Assembly (NCBI GenBank): GCA_033182465.1
Contig: CP137318.1
Location: 4,278,001-4,342,000, forward strand
Origin: Sanghuangporus weigelae
Lineage: Eukaryota; Basidiomycota; Agaricomycetes; Hymenochaetales; Hymenochaetaceae
Direction: 5' to 3'
Length of the DNA stretch: 64,000 bases
Below the pieces are notes generated by a model that ran no database searches, was not told the DNA's origin, and was given only the letters and a program-made list of their open reading frames with translations. Position 1 is the stretch's first letter. Every line of letters starts with the position of its first letter. Position numbers and translations under genes: made by a program. Of the stretch, positions 33,647 through 46,674 are shown in pieces.

Positions 33647-36638
33647 CTACTCGTCACATATTGTATTTAGTAGTGGCTCCCCGAATTTAGGACACTGATG
33701 TTCCATTTGTGGCAGTACTTTGAGTACTCCCGCAAGCACGGAGCCTCCGGCCACGGGGCGCTGGAGCCTATTTGTTCCTACGAAACGTCGGATCGGTCCG
33801 GGTACGAATGAAGAAAGAAGATGTCTATCTTACCTGCACGTACGGTGAAATTGGCGCTTGCGAATGCCTCGAGGTTCGCGAATGCTTCACATCGCACGAG
33901 ATCACATGTGTCTGAGTCATAAGTTGGAATATAGTATTGTACTCACAAACATTCCTCATGGCGTAGTACGTCGCGACCATCGTGTTCGGATCAATAGTCA
34001 GCGTGAAGAAACCTCTATACGAGCCTTCGCTCCACTGCAGGTCTTCATTTCCCTTCGATAAGACAAGTTGCGTGCTGATCACATCCGCGCGCTCGGGTGT
34101 TATACCTGAGCCAAAGGATGATCCAGATGTCACAGCCGTTCCTGCAAATTCGACCCCAATCGCTCCTTCTCCGGTGACAGAGTTATAGCTAGGTGATATT
34201 AGGCGAATGTTTCAGCTAAGAAAAAAAATTACTGTACGTACTGTGTGGTGTCATTTGGGACTAGAGAAGGTTAAGCACGTATCGAGCAATCAAAGTGGAT
34301 TGTGATCTTACACGCAAGATCAGACACCCAGTTAGCATGGCTATCACCAGAGAGAATGACGACGTTATCGATTTTATTGCTGGAGATGTGATTCAAAACG
34401 CGAAATCGGTTTGCTCTGTAGCCATCCCAAGCATCCTAGGAGGGTGTCAGCTGAAAAATAGCGCTTCGTCGACGATAATCAGATACCAAATCGACTGTCA
34501 GGAGAGTCAGCTAAGGACAAAGTGGAATATTCAAATACACATACATGCTCCGGACTCATTCAACTGTGTGAAAACGATCTGTTGTCTACACGGAACTAAA
34601 TCCACGACTCCTCTTCGAAGAAAAGAATGCCTACCCGACAACACGCCAAACCGCACCTCGAGCCTTCGACTCGGACAATGCGTCGTAGAACCCTACGTAC
34701 ATCATTATTAGTAACTCACTCGTTGCGGTCGTGGTGCACTGAACGTACAGTTTTCCTGGTCCAATCCCATAAGCGACCTGTTCTCGAAAGCTGCAATCGT
34801 GTTGACATCTAAGCGAGTCATCAGCAAGGGGATACATACAGCTTTTCATACTGACATTCCGTGTTGTAATATACCTGTCACGGAGTATAAGCTGACAACC
34901 TATCAAGTCAGCACATGACTACGACTCACATCAGTCAAATCCCGATCATACTGACGCGTGTCGAGCATCGTGAGGTCAAGAAGCTTTCCGATCTGGAAGT
35001 TGCGCCAAATACGAAGCTTGTCATCAGCAGAGATCTGGCGAATTGGCAACCATTCATGATATGCGCGAACGGCCGCAAGTTTTCGGTCCGTAAAGCAGGC
35101 GCCGGAAGGGGAGAAAGAGCAACCGAGCATCGTATCGTTGGAGTCGGCTGTTCCTGCTTTCCATGCATTGTCGGCTACCTGCACTCGACTGAATGAGCAA
35201 TTGTTATTACAAGCTAAACACCTTGTACTCACTTCATGGTCATCCTAACGTGGCATTTGTTGAGACATATTCCGCTCAAGTTATGTAAAGATTTTACTTG
35301 CCCTAAAGAGCGACATCAGTAACCTTAGGGTAGCATACGATATTGAGACTAACCAAACAGTGATCCATGGCCCGCTCTGATGGGCCAGCACGAGGCTACT
35401 ATCTGTCCGGTACTGATTCAAACGTTGACGATAGTCGTGTATAGTAGCAAGTTCACGACCCAAGGTCTGGCGACCGATGTGCGCGCTATTGGACTGATAA
35501 GCAATAAAGAAGATTCTTCTAAAACGAAGGGTACCGACCCATTTCCAAGAGATTCATAAATCTATGAAACAACAAAACCTATAGAGCGCAGATGGACTAT
35601 TTATAATTGAACTCACGTAATCTCCAAGATGAATGTAAGCATCCGCTGAGGTATTCGTGGCGGCTACACCGTAAGCATTGAACCATCCTGAAGCAGTTAG
35701 CCTTAGCTAATGAGCGGCCAAGCAGCCTAAAGGGAATTACCAGCTTGATATTGAGAACAGGAGAAGACGGCGAGAGTCAATGGCTTTCCTCCGTTCACTC
35801 TATCCGCAGGCGCTTCGAAACCGTTTAGTAATTCGCGTATTGCGTTTGGCAAGACGCGCTCACTATTTGGATTAGCAAATGTCCTGGTCTTTCCAACAGG
35901 GCTTTTGCTGGTCGGATCCGTACAATCACTGAACACAAACCAGTATTGGGTGTCTGGCTTCAGCCCTGTCGCCTCGACTTTGACGGTGAAATCGACATCG
36001 TAGCTCGTGAAGGCCTGACCACTAGAGACTGGCCTGCCTGACAGTGCTTGGTTGGGGAATACGGAGAACGAGACGCAAACTGGTACGGATTGATCTGTAA
36101 TCGAACCGACCGGAGCGAGAGGGTTGAGTGCATACGGTGAAGGGACCGCGCGTGTCCAAAGAAGAACCGAGGTATCGAATGGGTCTCCGCTTGCCACTGC
36201 TAGACGTCAGCGTAGTTCTATTTTTTTACACACAACATACCTGAATGGGTGAAGTTTATACCTCCACTCCAGACAAACGGGCTCTGAAAACACAAAAAGT
36301 CAGTCGAGGCATATCCTGTAGCAATTTAGGACATACATTACTCAAATCCGAGCCATAAAATGTTGGGTAGTGTTCATCAACGAACTTTGTACCGTCAGTC
36401 GTCTGGCGCTTAGAGAGGTTTCTCTTGAAGACTTCTATATGCCGCTTGTGGACAGCATGGGTGTCCCTAGCGAACTGGTCACAGTATCAATACAGGATAT
36501 ATACCGAGCGCGTTATCAGATGCATACTTGAGGGTGATCAACGAAAGGAGATTTATAGGCTAGGTTCGAGTCAAGCGGATTTGCAAGAGAAAAAGCGCCA
36601 ACCGCGAGACCAGAAACAACGACAAGAGCAGACCGCAT
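33647..36638 (-). CDS. Secreted PhoD-like alkaline phosphatase
   Basis: About 600 residues in many exons. A signal peptide MRSALVVVSGLAVGAFSLA begins at ATG 36638. Then come the PhoD N-terminal sandwich (ASGDPFDTSVLLWTRA, ATGLKPDTQYWFVFSD) and the metallophosphatase core: LAVFSCSQYQAG, then AYIHLGDY, a WITVWDDHE-type segment, and LLDLTMLDTRQYDRD. After several small exons the C-terminus reads NSVTGEGAIGVEFAGTAVTS, FTLTIDPNTMVATYYAMRN, EAFANLEAFASANFTVRAG and RLQRPVAGGSVLAGVLK, stopping at 33647-33649. Family members are Ca2+/Fe-dependent phosphodiesterase-phosphatases for phosphate release outside the cell. A TATA box lies 43 bp upstream. Confidence 0.9.
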
Positions 36639-36681
36639 GACGTCGGCGACACTTACAGTATCAGGCACCGAGTATCGACGC

Positions 36682-36689
36682 TTTTATAC
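36682..36689 (-). promoter_or_regulatory. TATA box of the PhoD gene
   Basis: GTATAAAA on the minus strand, 43-50 bp upstream of the ATG at 36638. Confidence 0.55.
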
Positions 36690-37902
36690 ACGTCCCTGCC
36701 GAGTATTCTTCTGATGAGTCGCGTCATATTTGTAAAGCTCAACACAAAACAGAACTGAGCTACTTGACGCACGGTCGACTCTGCACCCTTTCACGATCTG
36801 GAGATCCCTTGAAATCCCGGTTCAGATGCATGTGCTCACGAAGAACCAGAGTGACCGGTCCAAAGCACGTTTGTAACGGACGGTTTCTGAATGGACGATA
36901 GAAAAAGAATCGAGGTTAGAAATCGCGGAGATAAAGCTGTATGAATAGGAACATACATCGACTTCTGATACGATACCACCTCAGCCCTGGCATGTGACCG
37001 AAGATGCACGAAAGGATGTCTTGCGGTCCCGCCTTTGAAACGAACTCATTTGGGTTACGCTATTTCGAGCGAGCAAAAGAATCGACGGCAACAATCCCGG
37101 TCCCTTGTTGGTCTTTACCGGCCCGATGGTCGAGGAAAGCTCTTGCGCAAATTATTGATGCGATAATGCTCATACTTCGTCCTATGTTTTATGTGCGATG
37201 ATATGATGAAGAGCGAATAATCAAATTAAATTTCGCGAAGATGTTAACACGTTCTAATGTTATGTAATCCGCCACGTGTGGGTAGACGGGTGATTGATCG
37301 CGAGCGAGAGTTCGTTCCGTACTCATGACAGCTGAGAACTCTGAGCAATTAGGTGTGCTGGTCCGGAAAGAATGAGGAGCTTCGATGGAAAGTTGAGCCG
37401 TATGCCGTTTGGACGAGAAAAGACAATGACAAAACTAGTGAGTGTGTAAATAAGGGACTTCATTGGTTTGCGAGGACGAAGACAAATGCGGGGACGCCCA
37501 GACCGGGAGAAAGAGGCAGAACAGCGAGGAGCGACAAAGAGTTCAAGCGTTCCAACGTCCCCGAGAGACGCGCTCAACCCTAGTTATAGCAGGTGAGGCG
37601 AAGAAGAGACAGATCCCTTTAGACCATCGCCCCACGTTTTCTCCGTGGAGGGAATCGAGAAGGAAGCTTTTGGCAAAGCCGATGATCGAATGCATCATTG
37701 CAGATCATGAGCGAGGCTCGACCGGCCCAAGTAGACAACAGCTATATTTTTATTGTTTCAGATCCGTTGAAGGGATGCAAAGCATCTGCTTGGGTAATGC
37801 AGGAAAAAGATACTAACGAAATAGGTGAGCAACAGAGCATTAACCAAGACATGAATTCTAAATCGACTTGAAACGAAGAATTGGCAACCTATCCCCAGTC
37901 CT
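36690..37902. other. 1.2 kb intergenic stretch
   Basis: No gene recognised on either strand. Confidence 0.45.
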
Positions 37903-38919
37903 TCAAGACACGATAACAGCACCTGTCACATCGGCAAACCATGCCTTCTGGGTCTGCGGAGATGCCCAGTCACTCGTACTGCCACCGAAAAACGTCTGGA
38001 AGTGCATGCCCTGGATTGTGGAACCGTCATCCTCCCTCAGAGTAACATTGTACAGCTGAATCGTCTCCTGCCCGTTTACCCAAAGCTTAATCTGTCCATT
38101 CGTCTCGCCGACAGTATTGAATTTCACACGTTGTGCGATCGTAATCCATTCTCCCGTTGGGAATGTGAAGGAACCGCGCCCAACAGAGTATCCGAAATCG
38201 GAGTTCGCAACCGACCCAGGGACGGTGAGTTGAGCAGCATCATTCGCGTCCGTGAGCGGCAGATAGGTATAGAGTTCGCCCACCCCGTTTGTACGCCACA
38301 TAAGTCTAATGTCGAAGCACTCTGCGCGATCTTCTTGCCGACCACCTGAGCAGCCAAAGGCCAGATCGCCATCACCACCGACTTAGAAAGCCAAAGCATA
38401 TTTTAAGTCTTCAAATTCATTGTTACGTGCTTTAGGCTACTCACAAGTACCAGGGAGCTTTCCGCCCTTGTTAAATTCGAATCCATCTTGAAACATAACG
38501 GAGTAGCCCATCATAACCTCATCCGCACCATTCGCAATAGCACCGGCGAATTCGCTTGTGCCTCCTAGATAGAACCCAAAGCCCCCACGGGGCGTGTTCG
38601 AAGGGTTCCACGAGCCCTGTGGATATACTGCCTCCCAAGCAGTCTTGTCGTTCTGCGTAACGACGTTGTGTGTGAGGCCGCCGGTAACTTTTATCACATT
38701 GAGCGTCTTGTCATCGAGACCAACCGAGGATACGCCGGGAATAGACACGCCTGCTCCAGTAGTGAAACCAGAGGAATATACATGTTGGGCAGGAAACAGA
38801 CTCGATTGTAAGTCGCGTTTCTTGTGTTCTGCGCGAACATGCCCTGTAGAACCAAGCGCTGAACTAACAAGGCCGGCGGATGAGAGAAGAAAGGTGAGCG
38901 AATAAGTAAAGAACTTCAT
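37903..38919 (-). CDS. Secreted PL14-like polysaccharide lyase, copy A
   Basis: Two main exons, about 305 residues. Signal peptide MKFFTYSLTFLLSSAGLVSS, then a dibasic KKRDLQ that may be a Kex2-like processing site. The catalytic domain reads NVIKVTGGLTHNVV, AWEAVYPQGSWNPSNTPRGG, YSVMFQDGFEFNKGGKLPG, LMWRTNGVGELYTYLP, GSFTFPTGEWITIAQRVKF, IKLWVNGQETIQLYNVTL and TFFGGSTSDWASPQTQKAWF. The FNKGGKLPG, ELYTYLP and FFGGS..W signatures match fungal proteins assigned to polysaccharide lyase family 14, a beta-jelly-roll family that cleaves uronic-acid polymers. The true substrate (alginate-like, glucuronan or other) is unknown. Tandem paralogue at 40280. Confidence 0.82.
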
Positions 38920-40279
38920 TATTTATCGTCAAAAATAGATTCTAGAGGGAGAAAACAGTGAATGCAACACGAAGAAGACGAGGCGTTGCTGAAGAGGAGT
39001 AGCAGCGAGTATACGAGCTGTCTATACCACCAAAGGGTCGAAAATTTCATATACTGTCCTCCGTCGAAGCCGGGTCAATACTTCTTCTATGCCGACCTTT
39101 TCCCCTATTCATCAACAGAGACGAGTCAGGTAGCCTCATATGCTGTGAGAAAAACAGGACATCAGCTCTAGGAAGCATGACGGGAGAAAAGTAGAAGACC
39201 GTAAAAGGAGACCTCACAAAGTCCCGTTCCCGAAGACATATATGAGCTGTCAGTGGTGCAACGCTGGCGGCTCTAGTGATACGTGTCGTTGTTTCCCGTC
39301 TCCTCGAGGCAGACCTATTGCGTGGGATCCATGCCATTAGAACAGAAATAAGCTCTAAAGATAGGAGGTAAAGCAGAATTAGAGAGCAACATATATGAAA
39401 GCGCACTATTATCTTACCATTTCCCCCACGAGTCATTCCTCCGTTCCATCTCTACTCACGGACGTTCCCTTGCGCCGAGTCGACTCATAGCTCCAGGTCT
39501 CGGCAGCTTCTTGTACATCTCAAGACCTAGTCCTCGTTGTGCCTATCAGAGAAGGTCGAGTTCGAACTATCAGAGCGCAGAATTATCCTCCAAAAAACGA
39601 ATGCCAAGAAAGTTTTCTGAGTGTTTATCCGAAAGAAAGTCCCAAATTTATGTGGACTCTGGAAAATGAGCGGGGTCGCGACTACCATTAGGTAGCTAGC
39701 TATCATCCTCATTATTGTCAAGGCGCGGCAAAAACTTGAAAAAGAAAAAGCGCGAGTCATAGATTCATTCATCAGGCGGACGTCGATCAGAACGTCACGT
39801 GAGATATAGTGATCGACATGGTCTCAAAAGGCAAACATGAGATCGCTCACGAAAATTATATCGTTAACGTTGGGAGATAATACAACGCATTTATTTTGCC
39901 AAGATCCAAAGCCCTAAACAACAACAAGAAGGATAGCAATATCTATTAACAAGAAATAATAGAAGACTAGCTGTTTCCAAAACATGAGGGATCTATCCTA
40001 TCAAAGGAAAACAGAAAGAGCCAAGAGAGAAGCACATGTCGACCGTTCGCGGCAGACTAGGTAAGCATGTATGTCAACAAGTACGGGGGAGAATGTGCAA
40101 GGGTATACGAGGACGAAACGCCATCAAGGTCGTGAGTCAATCATCAGCTTCGTTCCGTATGCCCGGTCAGAAAGTGTGGATGTCAGAAAGAATGAATGTG
40201 TGTGAGTCTGGTGGTATCACAGTAAGGAATGTAAGTATTCATAAAGTCGGTTGGGAAGGAGATGCGAGAAAACGAGCGC
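38920..40279. other. Intergenic between the lyase paralogues
   Basis: The promoter of copy A (a TATAGA-like word on the minus strand near 39021) and a 3' flank of copy B. No further gene recognised in 1.36 kb. Confidence 0.45.
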
Positions 40280-41400
40280 TTAATCGGAGATGACGGCACC
40301 CGTCACATCCGCGAACCACGTCTTTTGTGTCTTTGGGCTCGCCCAATCGCTCGTGCTCCCTCCGAAGAAAGTCTGGAATTGAAGTCCCTGAATCGTCGCG
40401 CCATCGCTCTCCCTAAGCGAAACGTTGTACAGCTTAATCGCCTCCTCGCCATTGACCCATAGTTTGATCTGTCCATCCGACTGTCCTGGTGTATTCAGTT
40501 TGATGCGCTGAGAGATGGTGACCCATTCTCCTGCCGGGAAAGAGAAAGACCCACGCGCAATGGAGTAACCGTATTGGTCGTTTGCAATGGTACCCTCGAT
40601 GGAGAGCTGGGCCTTTGCGTTGCCGTCGGTCAATGGGAGATAGGTGTAAAGCTCGCCAGCGCCCTCGCGCCTCCACATAAGTCTAGCATCAAAGCATTGC
40701 GAGCGTCCGTCTTGACGTCCACCGGAGCACCCGAAGGCGGAGTCACCATTGCCACCAACTGCATTTCAATCCAGACCGATGATCGAAGCACGGATTAGTC
40801 GAAACCAAAATTTACGGAAAAGGGAAGCGAATCCGGAAGAAGTGCGGTCAGAATTTAGCGGGCATATAGAGCCCAGAGGCAAAAACACGCACAAGCACCA
40901 GGAAGTTTACCTCCTTTGTTGAACTCGAAGCCGTTCTCAAACATGACCGAGTACCCCAATACAACCTCCTGCGCACCGTTCGAGATTGCATTGTAGAAGT
41001 CGTCCGAACCACCTAAATAAAAACCGAAACCGCCTAGAGGTTGATTCGACGGATTCCAGGAGCCCGCCGGATAGACCGCCTCCCAAGCTGTCTTGCCATT
41101 CTGCTGGACGACGTTGTGGGACATCCCACTCTGAACTTTGATCACATTGAGGGCCTTGTCGCTCAAGTCGACCGAGGATACGCCGTCCACGGATACACCA
41201 TCGGCAGTTGTGAAACCGTTTGAGTAGACATGGTCCGCTGGGAAGAGATTTGACTGTAGGGACCGCCTCTCGAGTTCTAGTGCACGTTTGTTATGAACAG
41301 CACGGACGTGCGGGCGCTGGGTTGGTGCAAAAGCGAGCGCCGATCCAGTGAGAACAGATAAGGAAAGAAAGAGCGTGAGAGAGCGAGCGAAGGACTTCAT
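40280..41400 (-). CDS. Secreted PL14-like polysaccharide lyase, copy B
   Basis: A paralogue of copy A, same strand and exon layout, about 325 residues. Signal peptide MKSFARSLTLFLSLSVLTGS from ATG 41400. The frame stays open upstream, but that part is a low-complexity leader. Core: AWEAVYPAGSWNPSNQPLGG, YSVMFENGFEFNKGGKLPG, LMWRREGAGELYTYLP, GSFSFPAGEWVTISQRIKL, IKLWVNGEEAIKLYNVSL, TFFGGSTSDWASPKTQKTWF, ending DVTGAVISD. The two mature proteins agree over most positions, so the duplication is fairly recent. The intron following KGGKLPGAC is shared. The N-terminal region between signal and core (KRALELERRSL) is longer than in copy A. Confidence 0.82.
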
Positions 41401-42705
41401 TGCGACGAGTTGAATGAACGCTTGAGTAAAAAAGAAGGAAGATGAGAGGAGGAAATGCGAAAAGAGGTCAGAGAAGGGAGTGATGAAGGAGAGAAAACCG
41501 ACCAGGGGACGAAGAAAAAGCGAGTGATTTGGCGTTAGGGACGTTTTATGGAGGCGTGTCTGATTATCAAAGGGTCCTGCCTTTATTATCGATCTTGACA
41601 TGAGGCACTTTCCTTTCCTTTGTTCCTCGACAGCACAAATGGACGTTGCTCTTCTTGGCGATTCACTCGAGGCCTCGACTCCATCGTCTTATAAGGTCGC
41701 CTTCTTCTGTAATAAAAGGGAATAAAATTGCCTCAATTCTTCAAGGATGTCTGTTGCGTCGTGGCGGCGCTGTCAAGGAGCAAGGCGAAAAGGAGTTAAA
41801 CCCTGCCTCCTGGTCAGATCCAGAACAGATGCTTAAGATCTGATGAAAAGGCCCAGAAATCTCTCCACTTTTTAACATAGCGCAACATTGTATCAGCTCA
41901 GCAGCACTTGGCGCCTTTTTTCCTGTGGCAATCATTTCTGGACAAACATGCCTATAGCCCGAGGCCTTGAACAGAGTGGCTTCTCACGAACACACACGCG
42001 GGACAAGACTTTGAGCGATGCTTCCGACTGGAATTCGCCACCACACCGATAACTGATGCCAAGACTGTCTGGAAACTCCGGATCAACAAATCGGCATCGA
42101 ATGCCATTCAGAGTTCTTCCCACTGCTGAGATGCATTATATTGTTTTTTCCGTCAGGAATTCAGGAAATTAGAGAGCAACGAGCAAAAATCTGCAATCAG
42201 GTAATGTTGAGGCCTCCTCGTGACTGAATCTGAAAAACATCTGATGATTTTTCCAGTTCCAAACCCTTTTCGGGTCGGACATTTGGGTTAATGCAGTAAT
42301 TCAAGATATGAGTCGGTCTAGGTCGAGCTCTAATTTTTGTCGTTCGTGAACAAGTAAACAGAACACGCATGGAGGATAAATCAGACATCCTCTTCTGGAC
42401 TCATGAAATAGATTGCACGGTCGCGACTCAATCCGTAGGCTTACAGCTGAGTCGAAGCACAGATACACTTGATTCATAACTGGACATTCAACTGATCTGC
42501 TAACTGATCTTATCCAGCGACATATCCCGAAACTGTCGATGTCCGAGCAGCGATTCATTGATCAAGTCCAAATTTACACTACGTCACCACAAGATACAAA
42601 TACAAAATCACAGATCAAAAACTAATGTTCACATATAAAGGTCCATGGTCCAGGGTATATACTTCATGTACGTTTTTTACCAGTCGATGTGAAGCGTCAC
42701 TGTCC
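41401..42705. other. 1.3 kb intergenic stretch
   Basis: Promoter of lyase copy B at the left, 3' flank of the surface-protein gene at the right. No other gene recognised. Confidence 0.45.
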
Positions 42706-43572
42706 CTAAACTAGCGCCATAGCCGCTACAGCTGCCGACAATCCAGCGACAACGGCACCAGCAGCGAAGTTCTCCTGAGCGCCTGAGGTCTGCGGATCTG
42801 CAGTTGCGGAATCTGCTGCTGCAGCACTGGTGCCCGTGCTCGTGCCAATGCCAGTTCCGGTGGTAGTAGCACTCGTAGTAGAAACCCTACCACTCGACGT
42901 AATCAAAGCAATCGGTCGAGCCGAGTGTGAACGAGTGGCGACGAACGAGGTAGTCGTCTGGTTATTCACACGACCGATGTCCGCATACGTGCAGATGGCG
43001 GTCCCGTTCGCGATTTCGCAGGCGATGGAATGAGTGCGGAACCTGTCGTCATCAACGGAATCATCGCCATTGACTAGATCTCCATCGTTGGAATCAGTAT
43101 CGCCAGTATTGGAGTCATTATCATCCCCGAAGAGAGAATCGTTGTCGTCGTCTGTGTAGGTGACATAGACTGTTGCCCGCGATGCATCTCCTACATACGT
43201 CACTGATGATTATAGCAACGTCAGACCAGTAAACATTGCAGGCGTAAAGAAAAATTGCAAACCAGTAATCGGCTTGTCGTCCCAATCGTTATCGTCGGAG
43301 TCATCATCATCGTGCAGAAGTGATGGCATAGGTCGGTTCTCCTGCAGGACCTGTGCCGACTACTACAGCTGACACGTCCTCGTCATCGCTATCATAATAG
43401 TCGTCAAGAATGTCGTCTGGTTCACCACCAGGGAAGAATGGTAGCTTTGTAGTTACTTGCGGCAAGGCTGTGACCTCTGCGAAAAAGAAAGCCAAAGCAA
43501 GAGCTAATTCTTGTTCGCAAAGGTGAAGTACTTACTGTGCTTGGCTACAAGAGCCACGAGAGCGGAAAGCAT
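42706..43572 (-). CDS. GPI-anchored small surface protein, family member A (apparent frameshift)
   Basis: Start MLSALVALVAKH at ATG 43572, an intron, then VTALPQVTTKLPFFPGGEPD, acidic repeats (DDYYDSDDEDV) and VVVGTGPAGEPTYAITS. The next in-frame continuation, an Asp-rich run followed by DWDDKPIT, is one frame away at a GAT-repeat near 43308-43318. After an intron come VTYVGDASRATVYVTYTDDD, SIACEIANGTAICTYADIG, a Ser/Thr-rich stalk and a hydrophobic C-terminus (VVAGLSAAVAAMALV), as expected for GPI anchoring. The exon junctions match member B. The frame change could be a real mutation, repeat-length polymorphism or sequence error. Function unknown. TATA near 43690. Confidence 0.65.
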
Positions 43573-45393
43573 AGTCTGTGTAAGTTTCCATCCTTGGAGC
43601 TCGACCTGGTTAAGGTAAGGTGAGTAGTAAAAACGTACGAAACGAATTGTGGTGATGAACTGAACAATAACAAGTTAATTAAGCAGCTTTTTATACCCGA
43701 CCCTCGGAATCCGTCGATGGCGGGTTGAGCTTGGTCATTCTCGACACTCCTTAACTCGAAGCTTTCTTGACATCCTTAGTTTGGGGGTCGGGAGCGCAAG
43801 CTGCTGCGCACTGCTGCGGAGACCTGTGATCCAGAAATGCATGCATCACGAACGCAACTACTTCTACGACTTATGATGGACTAGCGCACTGCTCCCGACC
43901 TGAGCAAGAAACACAACGTTAACCTAGGCTCGAGTTTCACCCGACGACCCCGAAATAATGCCTTTGTTAATACTTGTCGTGATTGCATAGCAGGCGACGC
44001 GAATGAAGTCCGGGTGATGAAGGAGGCAAGCCAAGACGCCTAGAAATTAACGTACGCCTGGCGGATCAGCGGATCACGTACTTCAAGACCAGTTTTACAT
44101 ATTCGGAAAGAATATACCTGTCTGTGGCCGACTACATGTCCATGGGCCCATTCAAATACCAGTACTGTGCCATCTACTCCTGACCTACGATTTCAGGAAA
44201 AACCTGGTTCAATTCTTCTGTCTTCAGTTGGGGCTTCCAGACATTTAGATCTGACCCAGGAGCTCAACTAGATTGGTGGTCACCCATGCACAGAAGTCAG
44301 CGAATACCACGCAAGATGACACGAGATAATTGTCAAGCAGAGAACCACAATCATTTTTCATTTTTAAATAGTCGTCTGTCCTCTAGTCTTTTCACGACTG
44401 TCTGGGCATTGCTGGACTTCGGTGCATTAATGATGAAAGAGTGCGTCTACCACAGCCTCGGGCACACAAATTCGAACAGCACCCCGGATGTTTGTATTGC
44501 ACTGAAAGACTTGACCAGAACTTTCCTGTCGAGAGACATCCCAAGAATCATATGTGCATATGTCGCCACTATGTTGCTCTTATTTATTCGTTCTGTCCCG
44601 TAGCAATGGAGGCCTCTCTTGCCCGAGCAGGTCCGATACTCGACAGGAAAGAGAAAGAGGCATCATGAACGAGACAGCTGAAGAGATACACAGCGTACAT
44701 GTGTCTCCCACTTCGACGAGTAATAGGTATCGTGCTGAGGCAGCCACCAGAATACCCCTTCCACGGTGCCGATTGCAGCAGATAAATGAAAGAAAAGGTA
44801 GTGTAAATAACACTGCACGGTCTCTGAAAGTAACCTTAGACAAATATCGCTGGCCAAAGAGAAGGTCGGAAAGCAGACGAGAAACGATTGGAGAGTCAAC
44901 GAGATTTACAAGCGATATTCAAGCTTTCAGTGACCAAGCGTGTGCTCGATCCTAGGAGCGGCAAGGAATTGACAGAAGACCTGGGTTGCTGATGAAGGAT
45001 AATTGGAGTTCGACTTGTCACATAGCCTCGAGCTTTGTTACTGGAACGCTCGCGCATTGAACTTCGGCAGCCTTGCGTAGTTCTTGAACTTTCCGTGTGC
45101 AATGTTCGTTTCATCATGCTGTAGCCGTTATCGATCAGGAAACTCTGGCAGAATTAGCACTGGCATTTGTCGAACTGGGGAAACGACCAGCTTCCATCAT
45201 CTCAGGCAGAAGGTGAGGTGTAAGCGTGAGATGTGTTGTGCGCTCTGGGATTCTACAATAGGATAACGAGCGAAGATCGACTGCATGCCTGTTACATTTT
45301 TCGGGAACTCTCAAATACATATCACGAATCAAGAAATGCCCAACAAAGAGGAAATCCATAAAATACCCAAAACATACGGCATCCAACATGTCA
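43573..45393. other. 1.8 kb intergenic stretch
   Basis: The promoter of member A (GGTATAAAAAGC on the minus strand, 43688-43697), then 1.7 kb in which no gene could be recognised. Open frames at 44286-44955 lack a domain or splice logic. Confidence 0.45.
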
Positions 45394-46106
45394 TTAAACC
45401 ATCATCGCGGTCGCAACAACAAAAAACAGGCTACTGGCGAGAACACCGGAAGCAGAGAGTTTCCGAGCGGTCGAAGGCTGGCTCGAGTTCGGAGCAGCGG
45501 CAGAGTCCGAGGTATTCTCGGTCGCTGTAGCGGAACTCGTCGATACGACAAGAGTGACTGAGTCGGCAACACCAGTAGAGGTCATGAACACGGTCGTGGT
45601 AACAGAATCGACGACGCCTGCCATTTCGAGCGTGCAAACAGCATTTCCATCTTGGAATCCACAGGCTATAATTTCTGTCGCAACAGAACCGTCTTCCTCG
45701 TCTGTGAAAGCGACGATAGCAGTCGCCTCGGACGCGCCTTCAATGAGCGTTGCTGTCATGGATGATCAACATTAGTGACAAAGGATATGAATGGTTGGGA
45801 CCACGGACCAGTTACGGGTACGTCGTCGGTCGCAGTTCCTCCCTCTGAGAAAACATAAGTCGTGTCACCGTTCGCACCCGTACCGACAATTACACCGGAT
45901 ATAACTTCAGAGTCATCGGGACTTTCGGTACTAATGGAGTCATCTGCAACCATGAAGGGCAGCACTATCGTCGCTTGAGGCGCTGCAGCGATGCCTTTAC
46001 GAGCAAAGAATAAATCAGGGAATGATGCTGATCTCATAAGAATGCACTACATACCATGTATATATGTTAAGGCAAGCAGAGCAGGAGGAGCGATCTTCAA
46101 CAACAT
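45394..46106 (-). CDS. GPI-anchored small surface protein, family member B (whole)
   Basis: Three exons, about 215 residues. Signal peptide MLLKIAPPALLALTYIHG (ATG 46106), an intron, then APQATIVLPFMVADDSIST, VISGVIVGTGANGDTTYVFS, DDVPVT joined across an intron to ATLIEGASEATAIVAFTDEE, TEIIACGFQDGNAVCTLEMA, VDSVTTTVFMTSTGVADSVT, a Ser/Thr-rich stalk, and a hydrophobic tail ASGVLASSLFFVVATAMMV typical of a GPI signal. Two Cys (ACGF...VCTL) are conserved in member A (ACEI...ICTY) and probably pair. Family not recognised. Likely at the plasma membrane or cell wall. Confidence 0.75.
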
Positions 46107-46240
46107 TGTGTAAATTCAAGTGAGTGTCTCAAAAACGAGTGGAAGGTCAGAAAGCTGGGCTGAAGGGGGGAAGAGGAGCGCAAGTGAGCAGTGGAAGGAC
46201 TACAAGGAATCGTGATGGAGACACAACAAAAAGTCCATGC

Positions 46241-46250
46241 GTTTATAGTC
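46241..46250 (-). promoter_or_regulatory. TATA box of surface-protein member B
   Basis: GACTATAAAC on the minus strand, 135-145 bp upstream of the ATG. Confidence 0.35.
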
Positions 46251-46674
46251 AAAAACTTTTAAAAGTCCGCATCAAGTTTGAGCGCTCCTTCCTGGGACCG
46301 GGTACCTTATGGTAGCCAACAGAGTCTGATTTGGATGTTACTGCCGATGTTCGTCCGTAACGAGCCTAGAGGTCTCACCAGAGAGACCATTCGCATTGTC
46401 ATGGCTAGCGGAAGGGTGCCCTTGAGTTGCCACAGGTTGTTGCTGCATTGCAGCAGCCTTTTACAACCAATAGGTCGTTGTAAACGGGGGGAGATAAGTA
46501 TGAAGGATGCTAAGACTTCGGATTTTAGCGACGGAACAACGGATCAGCATGATCGGCGCGTTCTCACGGAAGTTCCAATCCAACAAAAAAGTAAATTTGT
46601 CGGCCATGTATTGTAAGCAGAGCAACGGGATTCATGACCTGCGAAGGCGGCTCGCGTAGCACATATAATGCGTT

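Noticed and set aside
44286-44955. Overlapping open frames of about 75-133 codons
   Set aside because: No recognisable protein features, splice sites or promoter elements; treated as non-coding.
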